Assembly: GCA_029747585.1 (NCBI GenBank)
Contig: JAPEVF010000048.1
Location: forward strand, 62,001 to 126,000
Reading direction: 5' to 3'
DNA: 64,000 nt
DNA from: Pleurotus djamor
Lineage: Eukaryota > Basidiomycota > Agaricomycetes > Agaricales > Pleurotaceae
In this document: positions 11,340-22,084 of the stretch, piece by piece
How positions within the stretch are numbered: position 1 is the first letter of the stretch
Layout of the letters: every line of letters starts with the position of its first letter
Translations under genes and position numbers: made by a program
Notes under the pieces: model-generated
Told to the model about the DNA's origin: nothing
What the model saw: only the letters and a program-made list of their open reading frames with translations
Databases searched by the model: none

Positions 11340-13420
11340 GGGAGCCGGACAGGAACATCATTGATCATTGTGCATTATCCGTCGCTGAGATTGCCCTTGT
11401 ACGCTCCCCTCGCATGGTCCCCAAAATAGACCATCCTAGAACGCATTCTGAAATAGGCCAAAACGCCAACCTGTGACCTCGCTTTCCGTCCGAATAGTTT
11501 GCATTTGACAGATGAGATCATCGAAACCGTAGGAAATGGGAGAACGGTGAAACCTCCCCGGTACGCTAGTCCCAGTCCGTGGCTTGTCTGCCTCTAACCT
11601 CGTACAGAAGCACAGATTAGACTTCACAGCATCCATGAGATGCGACCGTGCCATTTCATCCAAAGTTCCATGAATGGCCATCAACGTGGGCGAACGACGA
11701 AATTGGACGTTGTGGACCTGACGTTTTGCTCAGCCACCACCCTCGTTTCACATGTCGACTGCAAAAGCTGTGGTCGCCGATGTAACGCAGCCCGCAGCAC
11801 ATCATAGACAAATGCGCGGATGATAGATGAGGATCGAGGGGATGAAAATTATGGATTTCTAAGGGTGCTTTCGGGATGCATGAAGCGGACAAAGATTCCA
11901 ACTTGAGAAGGATCCGTGATAACGATAGCTTCACATCCGCTTAGGGCAGACAGGCTCAGCCACTCTTCCAGCCAAGGCATTCCGAAGTCCTGTGGGGACT
12001 TACAATGATTGATTCGTCGGTCGAAGGGATTGTTTCGGTGGTGTTTGATGGGATGCGAACAGCAGGAATTCTGATCGGATGCGGGGTCGGAGAAGGCTCG
12101 GTTGCACCCCGAGTTGAAGCTCAGATGGGTAGACTTCTAGATTGTAGGAATAGGATGTCTCAATAAATTCAAGATGCTATGCCATAGATGGTCAGCTTTT
12201 TTCGCGCAGCCTTAGTCCTCAGGCCTCAGGAGTCAGCGCAGACTTCGAGCTTCCGAGGTGGATGCAATTGTACAAAGTACCCACCAAGAGTTTGATACTT
12301 ACCAAGCAGCTTAGAACAGCTATCGGAGCTCACAGGCATCTCCAGGGGTAACATTCCCTCCATCCAATTCTAAGCTGCTCTAGGATTGACTCCTATCTAT
12401 CAGGAGGAGTGTAAGCGCTCAAATGTCTGGTTCGCGATGAGTCGATGAACCTCCATCTTCCTTCCAACTTCTTGCACGGAACCTCTGCCTTCGTGAAAGC
12501 CTTGACTTCAGCCCGAAGATAGATCGAAGAACCAAAGGACCCTGTGCTGTCTCTAATCCCCTTGTCTGCTCGTGGTTCAGAGTGTCGCTTCGAGTCATCT
12601 TCTGCCATACGATATGTTGTGTTTCGTCTTGGGAAAAGACTAAGATCGCTCCATCTGTGTCTTCTGAACTAGGCCATAGCGGTTCAAACTGTCTAGTCTC
12701 AATTTCCTCGGGATGGGACACTCTACTCTTGAATCAAACGGTCTGAATATCTCAAGCCAGCTATTCGGCACTGCAGCGGTACTACACAGGCTTTGATTCA
12801 GTCCGAGTACGTACGAGTCCAATCTTGGTCCAATCTACCGCTTTCTCTGTGGCGACTTTCCCAGTTCTCCGTCGACAAAGAAAATCGGTACGTCTTTTCT
12901 GCTTTTCTTGCACTCTTCCTCGTCTTTCTTTGGTCGATCCACCTCAAGACCGAGCTGAATCCCATCCTATCGGCGGTCTGTTGACTCTGGAAAGCTTTCA
13001 TTTCGTCCCCGTGGTACGTCTTTTCTGCTTTTTTGCACTTCGCCTTGTTCGTACTCTGAGCGCGTTGAGTTACTTTCCGCGGAATATTACTTCCTCAGGA
13101 GCTCTCTTGACCTACACCAGTACTCTCAGCTGACACGGTGACGACAGGCTCGAACGACTTTATTGATTGTTGGTCCGACTTTCCACAGGACTGCGGCCAT
13201 TGAATCTCTGCCTCTCTTCCCACAGAAGCTAGTTATGAAGACAGAAATTCCACGGGTGGTTGTTATACTAAGCTATCCTGGTGCGAGCTGAGAATGCATC
13301 GGCATTACTTGACGCTACGATTCGCATTTGTACTTGGGAAATGGCGGAAAGGGGCACGTCGGTGTACGAAAATCTGTCACCGGCGCTCTCTTGGATGGCG
13401 ACTCTTCTTCTAACCACCAC
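11340..13420. other. gene-poor region
   Basis: About 2.1 kb between the DDR48-like gene and F-box member D. The open frames are short, overlap and show no recognisable domain (for example 11656-11934 and 12419-12721, both minus). The only clear structure is a direct repeat near 12.9-13.0 kb. I see no RNA gene. Confidence 0.4.
12887..13039. repeat. short direct repeat, two copies 126 bp apart
   Basis: Copy 1 at 12887-12914 and copy 2 at 13013-13039 share GGTACGTCTTTTCTGCTTTT followed by TTGCACT; copy 1 has one extra C. Both begin with a splice-donor-like GGTACGT. The meaning is unknown. Confidence 0.6.
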
Positions 13421-15033
13421 ATGGTGAGGGCGTGTCTTCGGTTTTGGAGTGGTTCTACACTAATACTACTTACTCTATATAGGCTGTCACAACCGACTTC
13501 GCTGCTCAAGACCTTATTGATGAAGAAATCGCCGCCGAAATCCAACGACACAAAGAACATCTCCAAGCCCTCAAAATTCGCCGAAACGCACACTGCGCCG
13601 TGAATAAACTTCCAAGCGACGTCTTGACATATATACTACTTTTCTGCAAGCTTCACGCTGAAGCAATATCCAGCGAACACGACGCATTCAGCCGTCATGC
13701 TTATTCTCAATGGATTGTGCTATTGCGCGTCTGTCATTCTTGGCACGATCACATCATGCAAACCCCACGTTTCTGGTCTACGATCAACTTATACTCACCC
13801 CAAGCTTGGAACATGTTCGCCCGCTCGAAAGCAGCTCTCCTTCGAGTTCAAGGCAATTCCTTTCCCAGAACCGCCTCACCGCCCTGGCCATTAGTGCAAC
13901 ATGCCATATCTCAAAGCCCACGCCTTCAACATCTTTCCTTGTATTTTTCCGACTGTGATGCGCTTTCGCAGGCTCTTACGCTTATCCCGCCGGATAGCTC
14001 TGCGCCTCGTTTGGTACAGCTTGAAATAACGGTTGAAGAGGATCTGGGGGAGTTTTATGGTCGTTTCTGGGAGAACTTGCCATCTCTACGATCACTTTCC
14101 CTGGATGGATTTCCCTTGCCGTTGATTCAGACACATACCATACGGTGTTTGACGCATCTGAGGATTGGTCCCTCCTCTCTGGGAGTGGCGATTCCTTGGC
14201 TTCTCAGAGCCCTCGAAGCCCTGCCGAACATCGAAGACCTGGATATCTCAGATTTAAATAGCCCACTCGTTGGCTCTGACTTCCCATCGGTCTCTCTTCC
14301 CCATTTATCAGTTTTCCGTGTCGCTTCTTATGACTTTTCCACTCTCAGTATCCTTGATTATCTCGTCGTCCCATCCTCATCCCGAATCGAGCTGGCCTAC
14401 GGCCTTGTTGAAACCACGGACTTGCAGGAGACGGATTTGCATGCCCTGAAGAACGCGATGATGCGATTCGTATCATCAGCATCGTCCGTAAACGCCGTCA
14501 AAATTTCGTTTGACAATGTCTTCGAGATCACAGTCTACCTCCCGGATGATATTTATGATCCTCCTGATTTCGGGACACCTTCCATCTATTGCGCGCTCCC
14601 TATACTCCCTGGGGACGACACACGCACTCTTCTGCGACTTTGCAAGCTCATTCCTCTCCATAAAACTTCGATACTCACACTCTTCGGATTCACTGCTACT
14701 TACGTTGGCAAAGGATACCTCTCCTTCATCCCATCTTCGTCCAGTTTGCACACACTCATTCTAGACAGCTGTTCGGTTCAGGTCCTCCAGCAGCTGGTTA
14801 TGCCCCGCAACGTCGTACATCCGCCTAATCCTGAGCTGGAGTGTATTCACTTCATCGATACCGCGTTCCACAACAAGAAAGGACGTTATAATATGTACAT
14901 CACCTTGGGTAACATCCTTCGCGAGAGGAAGCGGCGTATGATGTCCATTCAGATGGTGGCACTGGAGGGGTGTGATATCGAGAGCTGGGCAGTAAGGGGT
15001 CTTGAGCAACTTGTTGAAGTACAAGTGCTGTGA
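13421..15033 (+). CDS. F-box-like protein, ATG-exon family, member D
   Basis: ATG-only exon at 13421-13423, a 59-nt intron (GTGAGG...ATATAG), then exon 2 at 13483-15033; 517 aa. The N-terminus MAVTTDFAAQDLIDEEIAAE is followed by QALKIRRNAHCAVNKLPSDV of the F-box-like motif, VCHSWHDHIM and FWSTINL. Leucine-rich segments lie throughout (LPSLRSLSLDGFPLP, LPHLSVFRVASYDFS). The protein ends LVEVQVL, unlike the LVEVVR(K/E) of B and C. It is same-strand with members C and E but separated from each by gene-poor DNA. Inferred SCF substrate adaptor; no target can be named. Confidence 0.87.
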
Positions 15034-17262
15034 TGCTGATGGTCCTCTCTCTCTGACCCTCATTCACGCTGTAGGTAATAGAATCGTTTCATCGTTACAT
15101 CGTTCCCTTCCTTAGGAGAGCCTCCTGTTCGTTCAAGGAGCTTTGACACATGCGGTGTAAGCGCCCAAACGGTTTTCTTCCGCCATCAGCTGGCCATGTT
15201 AGTCGAGGACAACGACGCTTTCTATCACACCCACCCTTCGAACCCCCGTCTTGCTTAGACGAATGCCGTGAGGCTCAAGACTCAATTAACAATGAATCAC
15301 ATTTACTTGGCCTTCAATTTCTCTGAGGACCCTCATCTTCTTGGAACTCTTGTGGTAGAGTAAGTGAGTACCGGACCATTCATCTTGGCGACGAAGCTCA
15401 TTCGCACCCTCGCTCATTCCAGACACCAGAACGATACCTTTCCATGCGAAGCCCTCTACTGTACGCGCTTCTGATGGACGATCCTTCCCACCTGGCAGCA
15501 TCAGCGTTTACGAAATTTGGGCGATGAACTGGGCTTTTCCACTGCTTTTCTGTGGTGGTAGATGGTGAAGGTGGTGCTGTGGTATTGGAAGAGTCGAGTA
15601 TTCTTATTTCGTTGAGTATGGCGACATCTTTTGCCCCCCCCCCCCCTACTCAGTCTTTGACTTGACGTTACTCACAGGTCTGACGTGATATAAGATCACG
15701 CTCTCCGACTCGTTCCGCCCTTCTTCACGAAACCCAGCTCATCCGTTTCGATACTGCAAGGTACTACGCGTACGGCTCGCTCGTCTGCGTGCTCCGTGAC
15801 TACAACTGCACGATGCTGGCTTGCCATGCTAGCCCGAGAGGATGGCATGTTCTGCTGGGGGCGATAAGGAATGGACCACGACCAAGACTGCGTAGATACT
15901 CAGGGCAATGCGGCGATTTTCGTCACGTATGAAGATCTTCCCCCTGGGTATCACCACCACCATCTGCTCTGACGAAATCCATACTCTCCTTGCGCCCAAA
16001 CCGACCTCTCCCCACCTTCATCATGTCACGGCGGTTATTGGTTGGGTGCTCAGAATTTCGTCGGTAGCGGCTGGCAGGACGTTTCCGGGAGCAATATTAG
16101 GGTTGGTCGAGGTTGATGATGAAGATGACGATGACGATCAAGTCAACCTCATGTACCTTCCCCAGAGTAGTCCCTCTTCTTCGATTACGACGAGTTGGAA
16201 GCCTTCTTCTTTCTCCTCCGTCCAGCCTTTTACCTGGTCCACGTCATGCGACCTCTCAGCGGTACTATTTCTGTCACAGGGACCTTCTTGCGCTTCGTGA
16301 CCTCGCCCTTCTCGATTTTCTCGGTGAAGGATGCCGGATTTCGAGGTCTAGATGATTTCAAGGCGGATGTACCATGAGGATGAAGCAAAATGGAGGATGT
16401 GAAGGCAGGCGAAGACGATGAAGACTACTGGCCTGACGAGGCTATGCATGACCTTCAAGTTTTGACGTTCGCGCGATGCTACCTCCGCACATTGCCACGG
16501 AGATGCATCCCGTCCTCCTGCGCTACCCGCTGTGTCGACCTAGTCTCGACTACATGATACATCCCAGTTATCTGGCGTTCTATACCTGGGAACTATGATG
16601 TCCCTTGCAACTGTGATTACTTCCACTGGAAACGACCTTCCATATCGTCGTTGTGCCCTAAGTATCCCATGCCGCTGAGGAGGATAACCACCCACTCACT
16701 CCCTCGCCGTCGCCATACAGATCAAGGACACTGGACTTTGCTTATACATATCATCGCGTACAGTCTCTTCTTCTCATTGCGGACTCTTTACTACGAGTTC
16801 AAATCACAACAAACGCTGCTTATATTCCTTGCTTTCTGCGTTCCCTCATTCTCCCTTGATATTTACCTTGAAACTCGGACATGGACGAACCCACTGCTTT
16901 TCTCTTATGCTCCTCCGCGCTTTCTGCCGCTATACCCCATGTTCTGTGACCATTAACATTCACAACATGATCTCTCTTATCGCTGTGGTTGTACTTTCAA
17001 CCAAGGAGCAAACGTGGTTGGGGAGCTCTGGTTGGACTCGTCTCAGGTCGACCCAGCCTTCCACAGGCTCTCGCGTCCGACAAAATGGAATGTACTGTAC
17101 CTTTAACACAGACCAAAGGCGAGTCACCGTGGCTGAGCATATGCTCAAGCCCCTCTAGTGACATCCATTTATATCATTGAGAAGCAGAGGAGATGACAAA
17201 CAGGCGAGCAGCTGGCCAAGCATTCTAGCCCGTTCCTGAGAAACGGCTCACTTCTTATACTC
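15034..17262. other. gene-poor region
   Basis: About 2.2 kb between F-box members D and E. It contains a C10 homopolymer near 15636 and a plus-strand open frame (15908-16300) with an acidic run, but nothing I recognise and no convincing splice-linked frames. A minus-strand frame at 15286-15501 has protein-like composition but no partner exon. Confidence 0.4.
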
Positions 17263-17270
17263 TATAAGAA
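17263..17270 (+). promoter_or_regulatory. TATA box of F-box member E, within a perfect dyad
   Basis: TATAAGAA, 55 bp upstream of the start codon. It lies in a perfect inverted repeat at 17251-17271 (9-nt arms CTTCTTATA / TATAAGAAG, 3-nt centre), so a TATA box is presented on both strands. Confidence 0.6.
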
Positions 17271-17324
17271 GTGTGTGCTGTGGACGCAACCTCAGACTCA
17301 GCTCACTCTCTTTCCCATCACGAC

Positions 17325-18921
17325 ATGGTGAGTCTATGGCTCCAGTATCTCACATCGAAGTGCATCCTGATACGAGCTGTATAGCACATCACAACCGACT
17401 TCGCTGCTCAGAAGGTCGTTGATGAAAAAANTTCTCGTTGAAATCGAACGACACAAAAAACGCATCAAAGCCTTAAAAATCCGTCGCAATTCGTACTGCG
17501 CTGTGAATCAACTTCCCAGCGATATCTTGACAGAAATCTTCATGACCTTCAAACTCCTAGTTGGGGAATGTTCCCTCTCGTCGCGCACCTTTGAATGGAC
17601 GACCTTACTTCACGTTTGCGATGCGTGGTATCACCAAATCATGAACACCCCTCGCTTCTGGTCGGTGGTTGACCTGAACCTACCCTTCGCTTCGAGAATG
17701 ATGGCACTTTCGAAGGCTGCACCCCTTCAAGTTTCGGTGAGGGTGCCTCCTGATGCCGGAGAAAGTCTGTGGTCGTTAGTCGCCAAAGCCCTCTCCCCAA
17801 GACATCGGCTTCAAGAGCTAACCATACTTCTCCCCGACTCCAAGGCATTTTCTCGAGCGTTTAACTCCGTCCCACCTAACAGCACTGCCCCGTATCTAGA
17901 ACATCTCACGATTGATGTTGCGAATGTAGAAGGGAAGTTCTCCGGATACTTCTGGACCGACTTACCTTCTCTCCGATCGCTCTCCCTCGCAAATACTCCC
18001 TTGCCATGGGAAACACATTCCATGCCGAACTTAGTGATTCTCGACATCGGAACACAACAATATGACCACCGCCCCACTATCTCCTGGCTTCTCACAGCTC
18101 TCAAGTATATGCCACACATCCAAACCATCTCCGTTTCCCGTCTACGCGCTTCAAATGTTGACCCCAGAGCACCACCAATTACTCTTCCTTGCTTGAAGAA
18201 TCTTCATGTTGGCTCGGATGATGCCTCCACTCTCAGCATCCTAAACCGTCTTTTCCCTCCCGCGTTAGTCGCAGCCGAGTTTCGCTATAAAGATGTCGAC
18301 ACGAAAACCTTACTTGCAACCGATTTGTCGGCCTTGAGATGCACGGTGTCCCGGGTCATGGCAACGTCGACGTCCATCACCTCGGTCAGCATTTCATTCA
18401 ACGACATGTTTAGAATCGAGGTGTACGTCAATGGCGATATTGACAATCTCGGGCAGCGTTCCCTCCTATGTCATTTCCCTTTGGTTCCTCAAGCTGGACT
18501 CCATGTCTTCCTTGAGCTCTGCGAGTTGATCCCCCTCTCAAAGATAACCAACCTCGCGCTTTGCGGGTTTACCGTCCATACCGTCGACCCGGTGAAATTC
18601 ACATTCATCCCATCCTGCCACAAAATTGCAACCCTTCAAATAGATTCTTGTAATGTGTCAATTCTTCGGTCACTGTTCAAGCCCCATGACGCGCCGTGTC
18701 CGCCCAATCCGGAGCCGAAGTGTATTCGCTTTCAAGATGTGTGTTTTCATAACAGAGAGGGGCGAAAGAATGGCTTCTTTTTTGCCCTGGAGAGAATTCT
18801 TCGCGAAAGGACGGAATATATGATGCCTATAGGTACAGTAATATTCTCCAGGTGCGATATCGGGTCCTCAGCTCTCATGGATGTCAAGAAACTTGTCTCT
18901 GTACGATTGTCCCGTCGCTAA
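17325..18921 (+). CDS. F-box-like protein, ATG-exon family, member E
   Basis: ATG-only exon (17325-17327), a 57-nt intron (GTGAGT...TATAG), exon 2 (17385-18921). Exon 2 is one base over a multiple of three because of an n after six A at 17431; without it the frame gives 512 aa beginning MHITTDFAAQKVVDEKILVE, matching the paralogs. The F-box-like motif follows (RRNSYCAVNQLPSDI, VCDAWYHQIM, FWSVVDL), then leucine-rich segments (LPSLRSLSLANTPLP, LPCLKNLHVGSDDAS). The sequence between the F-box-like motif and the conserved W is shorter than in the other members. Inferred SCF adaptor. The break is best read as a base-calling artefact. Confidence 0.85.
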
Positions 18922-19452
18922 ATCAAGTTTTCGGGTTCTTCATCCCTTCTTTCGTTAGGCCGTCGCAGTCCACCAGTCAGCTCAATATACATCTTAATCT
19001 TCGGTTATGACGACTTAAACTCTCACTCCGGATGGATTCAATGGAGCAACAGAGCAGACGGTTTGGTCAAATTTCTGCGGACATGCTGCTTCTGATGCGT
19101 AATTATTTAAGCACTGTCAGCTCCAGGCTCCGATTTTCTCTGGAGACTGGATGAGAACGAGGTCGATCATTTGTCCTCTTCTTGAGGAGCTCTCTCCCAT
19201 TCTCTCGGTCTCTGGGTGTAGCGGACTCAGCTTTCTATCCGTGAGGGGCAGGGGGGCAGTATCGTCGAGTTTCGCATCACTCTTCCGCACACTTCGAAAT
19301 TCCTGGCTTGAATTTCATGATTCTACCTACGAAATGAACATCGTAACCAGCGCAACGTCGTCGAAGTCACCTTGTTCTATCAAGAGTCAGGCTCAAACTC
19401 GCTGATATCAGCGTAAAATACGCTTGAGGCTTCCTTCCACTCCGGCTGCAAT
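18922..19452. other. intergenic, convergent tails
   Basis: About 530 bp between the stop of F-box member E (plus) and the stop of the first BTB gene (minus). One 84-codon plus-strand frame at 19151-19405 has no recognisable domain. Nothing else seen. Confidence 0.45.
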
Positions 19453-20516
19453 CTAGTCAGACTCCTCTGTGTCCGCTGAGGGGAACAACTCTTCCTCAAT
19501 CTATATCCTCATTGCAATCAGTTCCTGGTATAGATGGATGTAGAGATGGTGCACGTACCTCGTCGATTGTTCGTTCGACTTTCTCCTCAATGACATCGTC
19601 CATCATGTGGATCAGCCGAGTCATTGACAGGTTCCGCTGAATATTGTCGCACGCGTCACATATCCCCCNTGTAACTCAGGGACCTTATTTGCCTCTCTCG
19701 CTGCGCCAGCTTCAAATTGGGATACGGAGCACCCCGAACGATAGCGTCTCCCATCATCCCTCCCCACTCGATCAACCAGGCCGGGAACACCGCGTGACTC
19801 TTTCCCCAACGACCAGAATGGCACGTATGCTGCGCCAGTGATTTATCAGCCTTGAGCGTATCCCAGAGCTCCAACGAGTGGACCGAAAGGAAAATTCTGG
19901 AAATTCGCTCCCGACAGACGAAGTGGAACTGCAAAAACCGGTGATAATCCGCCTGTGAAAGGATTCGAACGGCGTAATGCGCGGAATTCGCGGTCCCTTG
20001 ACGGAGTAGGTTGTTGGCCGTGTGTCCTAAGGACGCTCGAATGGCGAGACTCGTTAATTTGGCCCAGCTATGCATAAGGCCCATAGCGTACTCGACAAGT
20101 GGCTCCTTCTCGTTGTAAACGAGACGAACGTACTCATCTTCCATCGCTTCCATGACACCCTCGAGCTTGTATTCGTCTGCGAATCGACAGATTTCCAGTA
20201 GCTGGACCTCATCTTCGATTTCCGGACGTGGGACTGGGTAGCAAAAGCGTAGAATTCGGTCCAGAGTGGGGCTGTCAATAGATACCATGAAGGTTTTGTT
20301 CGCCGTGTGGACTTGGTTCTCAGAGTCGACGTAGGAAAATCCGACTCTGTGGAGAGAGAGCTCATGCTTGAGGACTGGCGACGCGGTGGAGAGGATAGCT
20401 TCGTGGACGTAGAAATCGAAACCGTCGGAGGTACGAAGTGTTACTCCGCTCGAAGGGTCGTCAAACGGCGGATCGGCGACCTTGTCAAGAAACAGAGGAG
20501 GAATTATGGTGCTCAT
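19453..20516 (-). CDS. BTB/POZ domain protein, copy 1
   Basis: Two exons (19559-20516 and 19453-19500) give 334 aa once the n at 19669, after a run of five C, is ignored. Residues about 15-110 form a BTB domain (FDDPSSGVTLRTSDGFDFYV, then HEAILSTASPVLKHELS and ILRFCYPVPRPEIED). A helical middle follows, then a conserved tail HTCHSGRWGKSHAVFPAWLI, CDACDNI and LIHMMDDVIEEKVERTIDE. The last exon gives IEEELFPSADTEESD. Family knowledge: BTB proteins often dimerise and bind CUL3; many basidiomycete copies are uncharacterised. The Cys/His pairs in the tail could bind zinc (inference). It is tandem with copy 2, same strand. Confidence 0.8.
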
Positions 20517-20606
20517 ATGCTCTAGAGTAGACGTGGGTATGAACAGCTCAGTGGCAAAGTGGTGGTAGGTTAGAATGGGTGGACGGATGGAAGGATGATG
20601 GGTCTG

Positions 20607-20614
20607 TTCTTATA
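20607..20614 (-). promoter_or_regulatory. TATA box of BTB copy 1
   Basis: TATAAGAA on the minus strand, 91 bp upstream of the start, within the partly palindromic GTTCGTATAAGAAC. Confidence 0.5.
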
Positions 20615-20845
20615 CGAACACTTCAAAACAAAGGGGTGATTCAACAGGAGCCAAGGGTCAATCCGTTCAACCGTCGTTCTTTCCCTCCAAGGTCAAAGCA
20701 TACTCATGGCGATAACCATGCCCAGACGAGGGTCCTTCGAATGCAAGTCAAAAGTCTTTTATTATGATACCATGATGAATTATAAAATACGGTAAGATGT
20801 GAAACTGCTTGCATCGCTCGGTCTGATGCGGCGTAGTCAGAGTCT

Positions 20846-21898
20846 TCAGATCTCAGGAACTGCGACGCGTGCGTGGAACAGGTCCCTCTCAATCTGCGTT
20901 TGGCACAAGGCTCTGTGATCAGCAAATATGACTGACTTTCAAGAAGGATGGATACGTACCTCAGCAATGGCTTGCTCAACTTTCTCTTCAATGATATCAT
21001 CCATGATATGGATCATGCAATTGAGCGACAGGTTCCGCTTGGGGTCAATACATGCGCTGCATGTCCCCTCAGAAGTGACCGTCATAGCCTTGAACTGAGC
21101 CAACCCTCTCTCCCGACGTGCCAACTTCATATCCTGACAAGCCGCACCACGGCTAACAGCCTCACCCAAATTCTCCATCCACTCAATGAGCCAACAAGGG
21201 AGCAGCATGTGACTTCTTCCCCAACGGCCCGAGTGGCACGTATGTCGCTCCAGGGATCTGTCATTCTTCATCGAGTCCCAAAGTTCCAATGAATGGAAAG
21301 ATGGGTAGATCTGGGATATTTGCTCGCGGCGGCGGTAGTGGAAGAGGAGGAAACGGTGGTAATCGGCTTGGGAAAGGGATTGGAGAGCGTAATGGTCGGC
21401 GTGAGATGTCCCTTGGTGGAGGAGTTGATCGACGGTGCAGAACAAAGAAGCCCGAGTGGCGAGGTCCCTCAGCTTGATCCATTTGAAGCGTAGACCAACT
21501 GCGTACGCCACGAGTGGCTCTTTGTTCACATCCACCAGACGAATAAACTCTTCTTCCAGTGCAGAGACGACACCTTCGAGCGCATGCTCGTTGGCGAAGA
21601 AGAGCATAGACTCTACCTGGGTTCTGTCGCGAACCTTTGGGTTCGGTACCGGGTAGCAAAAACGTAAGACACAGTCGAGAGTGGCACTGTTGATGGATAC
21701 GGGGAGGAGCTTGACGGCACCGACTATTTGACCTGTGGATTGGTGATAACGAACGCTAGCCTCGGTGGTTTCGAGCTTCATCTTAAGCTTCCTGGAAGCA
21801 GCCGATAAGATGGCTTGGTGGACATAAAAGTCGTATCCATCGTGCGTATGGAGTGTTACGCCTGCGGTTAGATCGTCAAACGGCTCTTGCGCAATCAT
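20846..21898 (-). CDS. BTB/POZ domain protein, copy 2
   Basis: Two exons (20960-21898 and 20846-20893) give 328 aa. The BTB domain occupies about residues 5-100 (FDDLTAGVTLHTHDGYDFYV, HQAILSAASRKLKMKL, VLRFCYPVPNPKVRD). The tail matches copy 1: HTCHSGRWGRSHMLLPCWLI, CSACIDPKRNLSLNCMIHIM, DDIIEEKVEQAIAE. The small last exon (IERDLFHARVAVPEI) parallels that of copy 1, which supports both acceptor choices. The start at 21898 was preferred over an upstream ATG at 22084 because a TATA box at 22027-22034 lies between them. Possible CUL3 adaptor, unproven. Confidence 0.82.
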
Positions 21899-22026
21899 AA
21901 AGGGCGTATAGATTCGTGGGGGTAGTAGGTGCTGATGATGTTGGTGCTGGCGGGTATGTGTGAGTTGCGTGTGAGTGGCGAGTGTGCTCGAGGCAAAGAA
22001 ACTGAGAAGATGTGTCCGAAGATCAC

Positions 22027-22034
22027 CTCTTATA
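22027..22034 (-). promoter_or_regulatory. TATA box of BTB copy 2
   Basis: TATAAGAG on the minus strand, 129 bp upstream of the start, inside the same 11-mer (CTCTATAAGAG) as the DUF6593 promoter. Confidence 0.55.
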
Positions 22035-22084
22035 GAGACTCGACAAAGCAGCACAAAGACAAGGGACACTACACCATGGGCCAA

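Noticed and set aside
21899..22084. Longer N-terminus for BTB copy 2
   Set aside because: A TATA box lies inside the proposed extension and the added residues are unlike any BTB protein; the start at 21898 matches copy 1.
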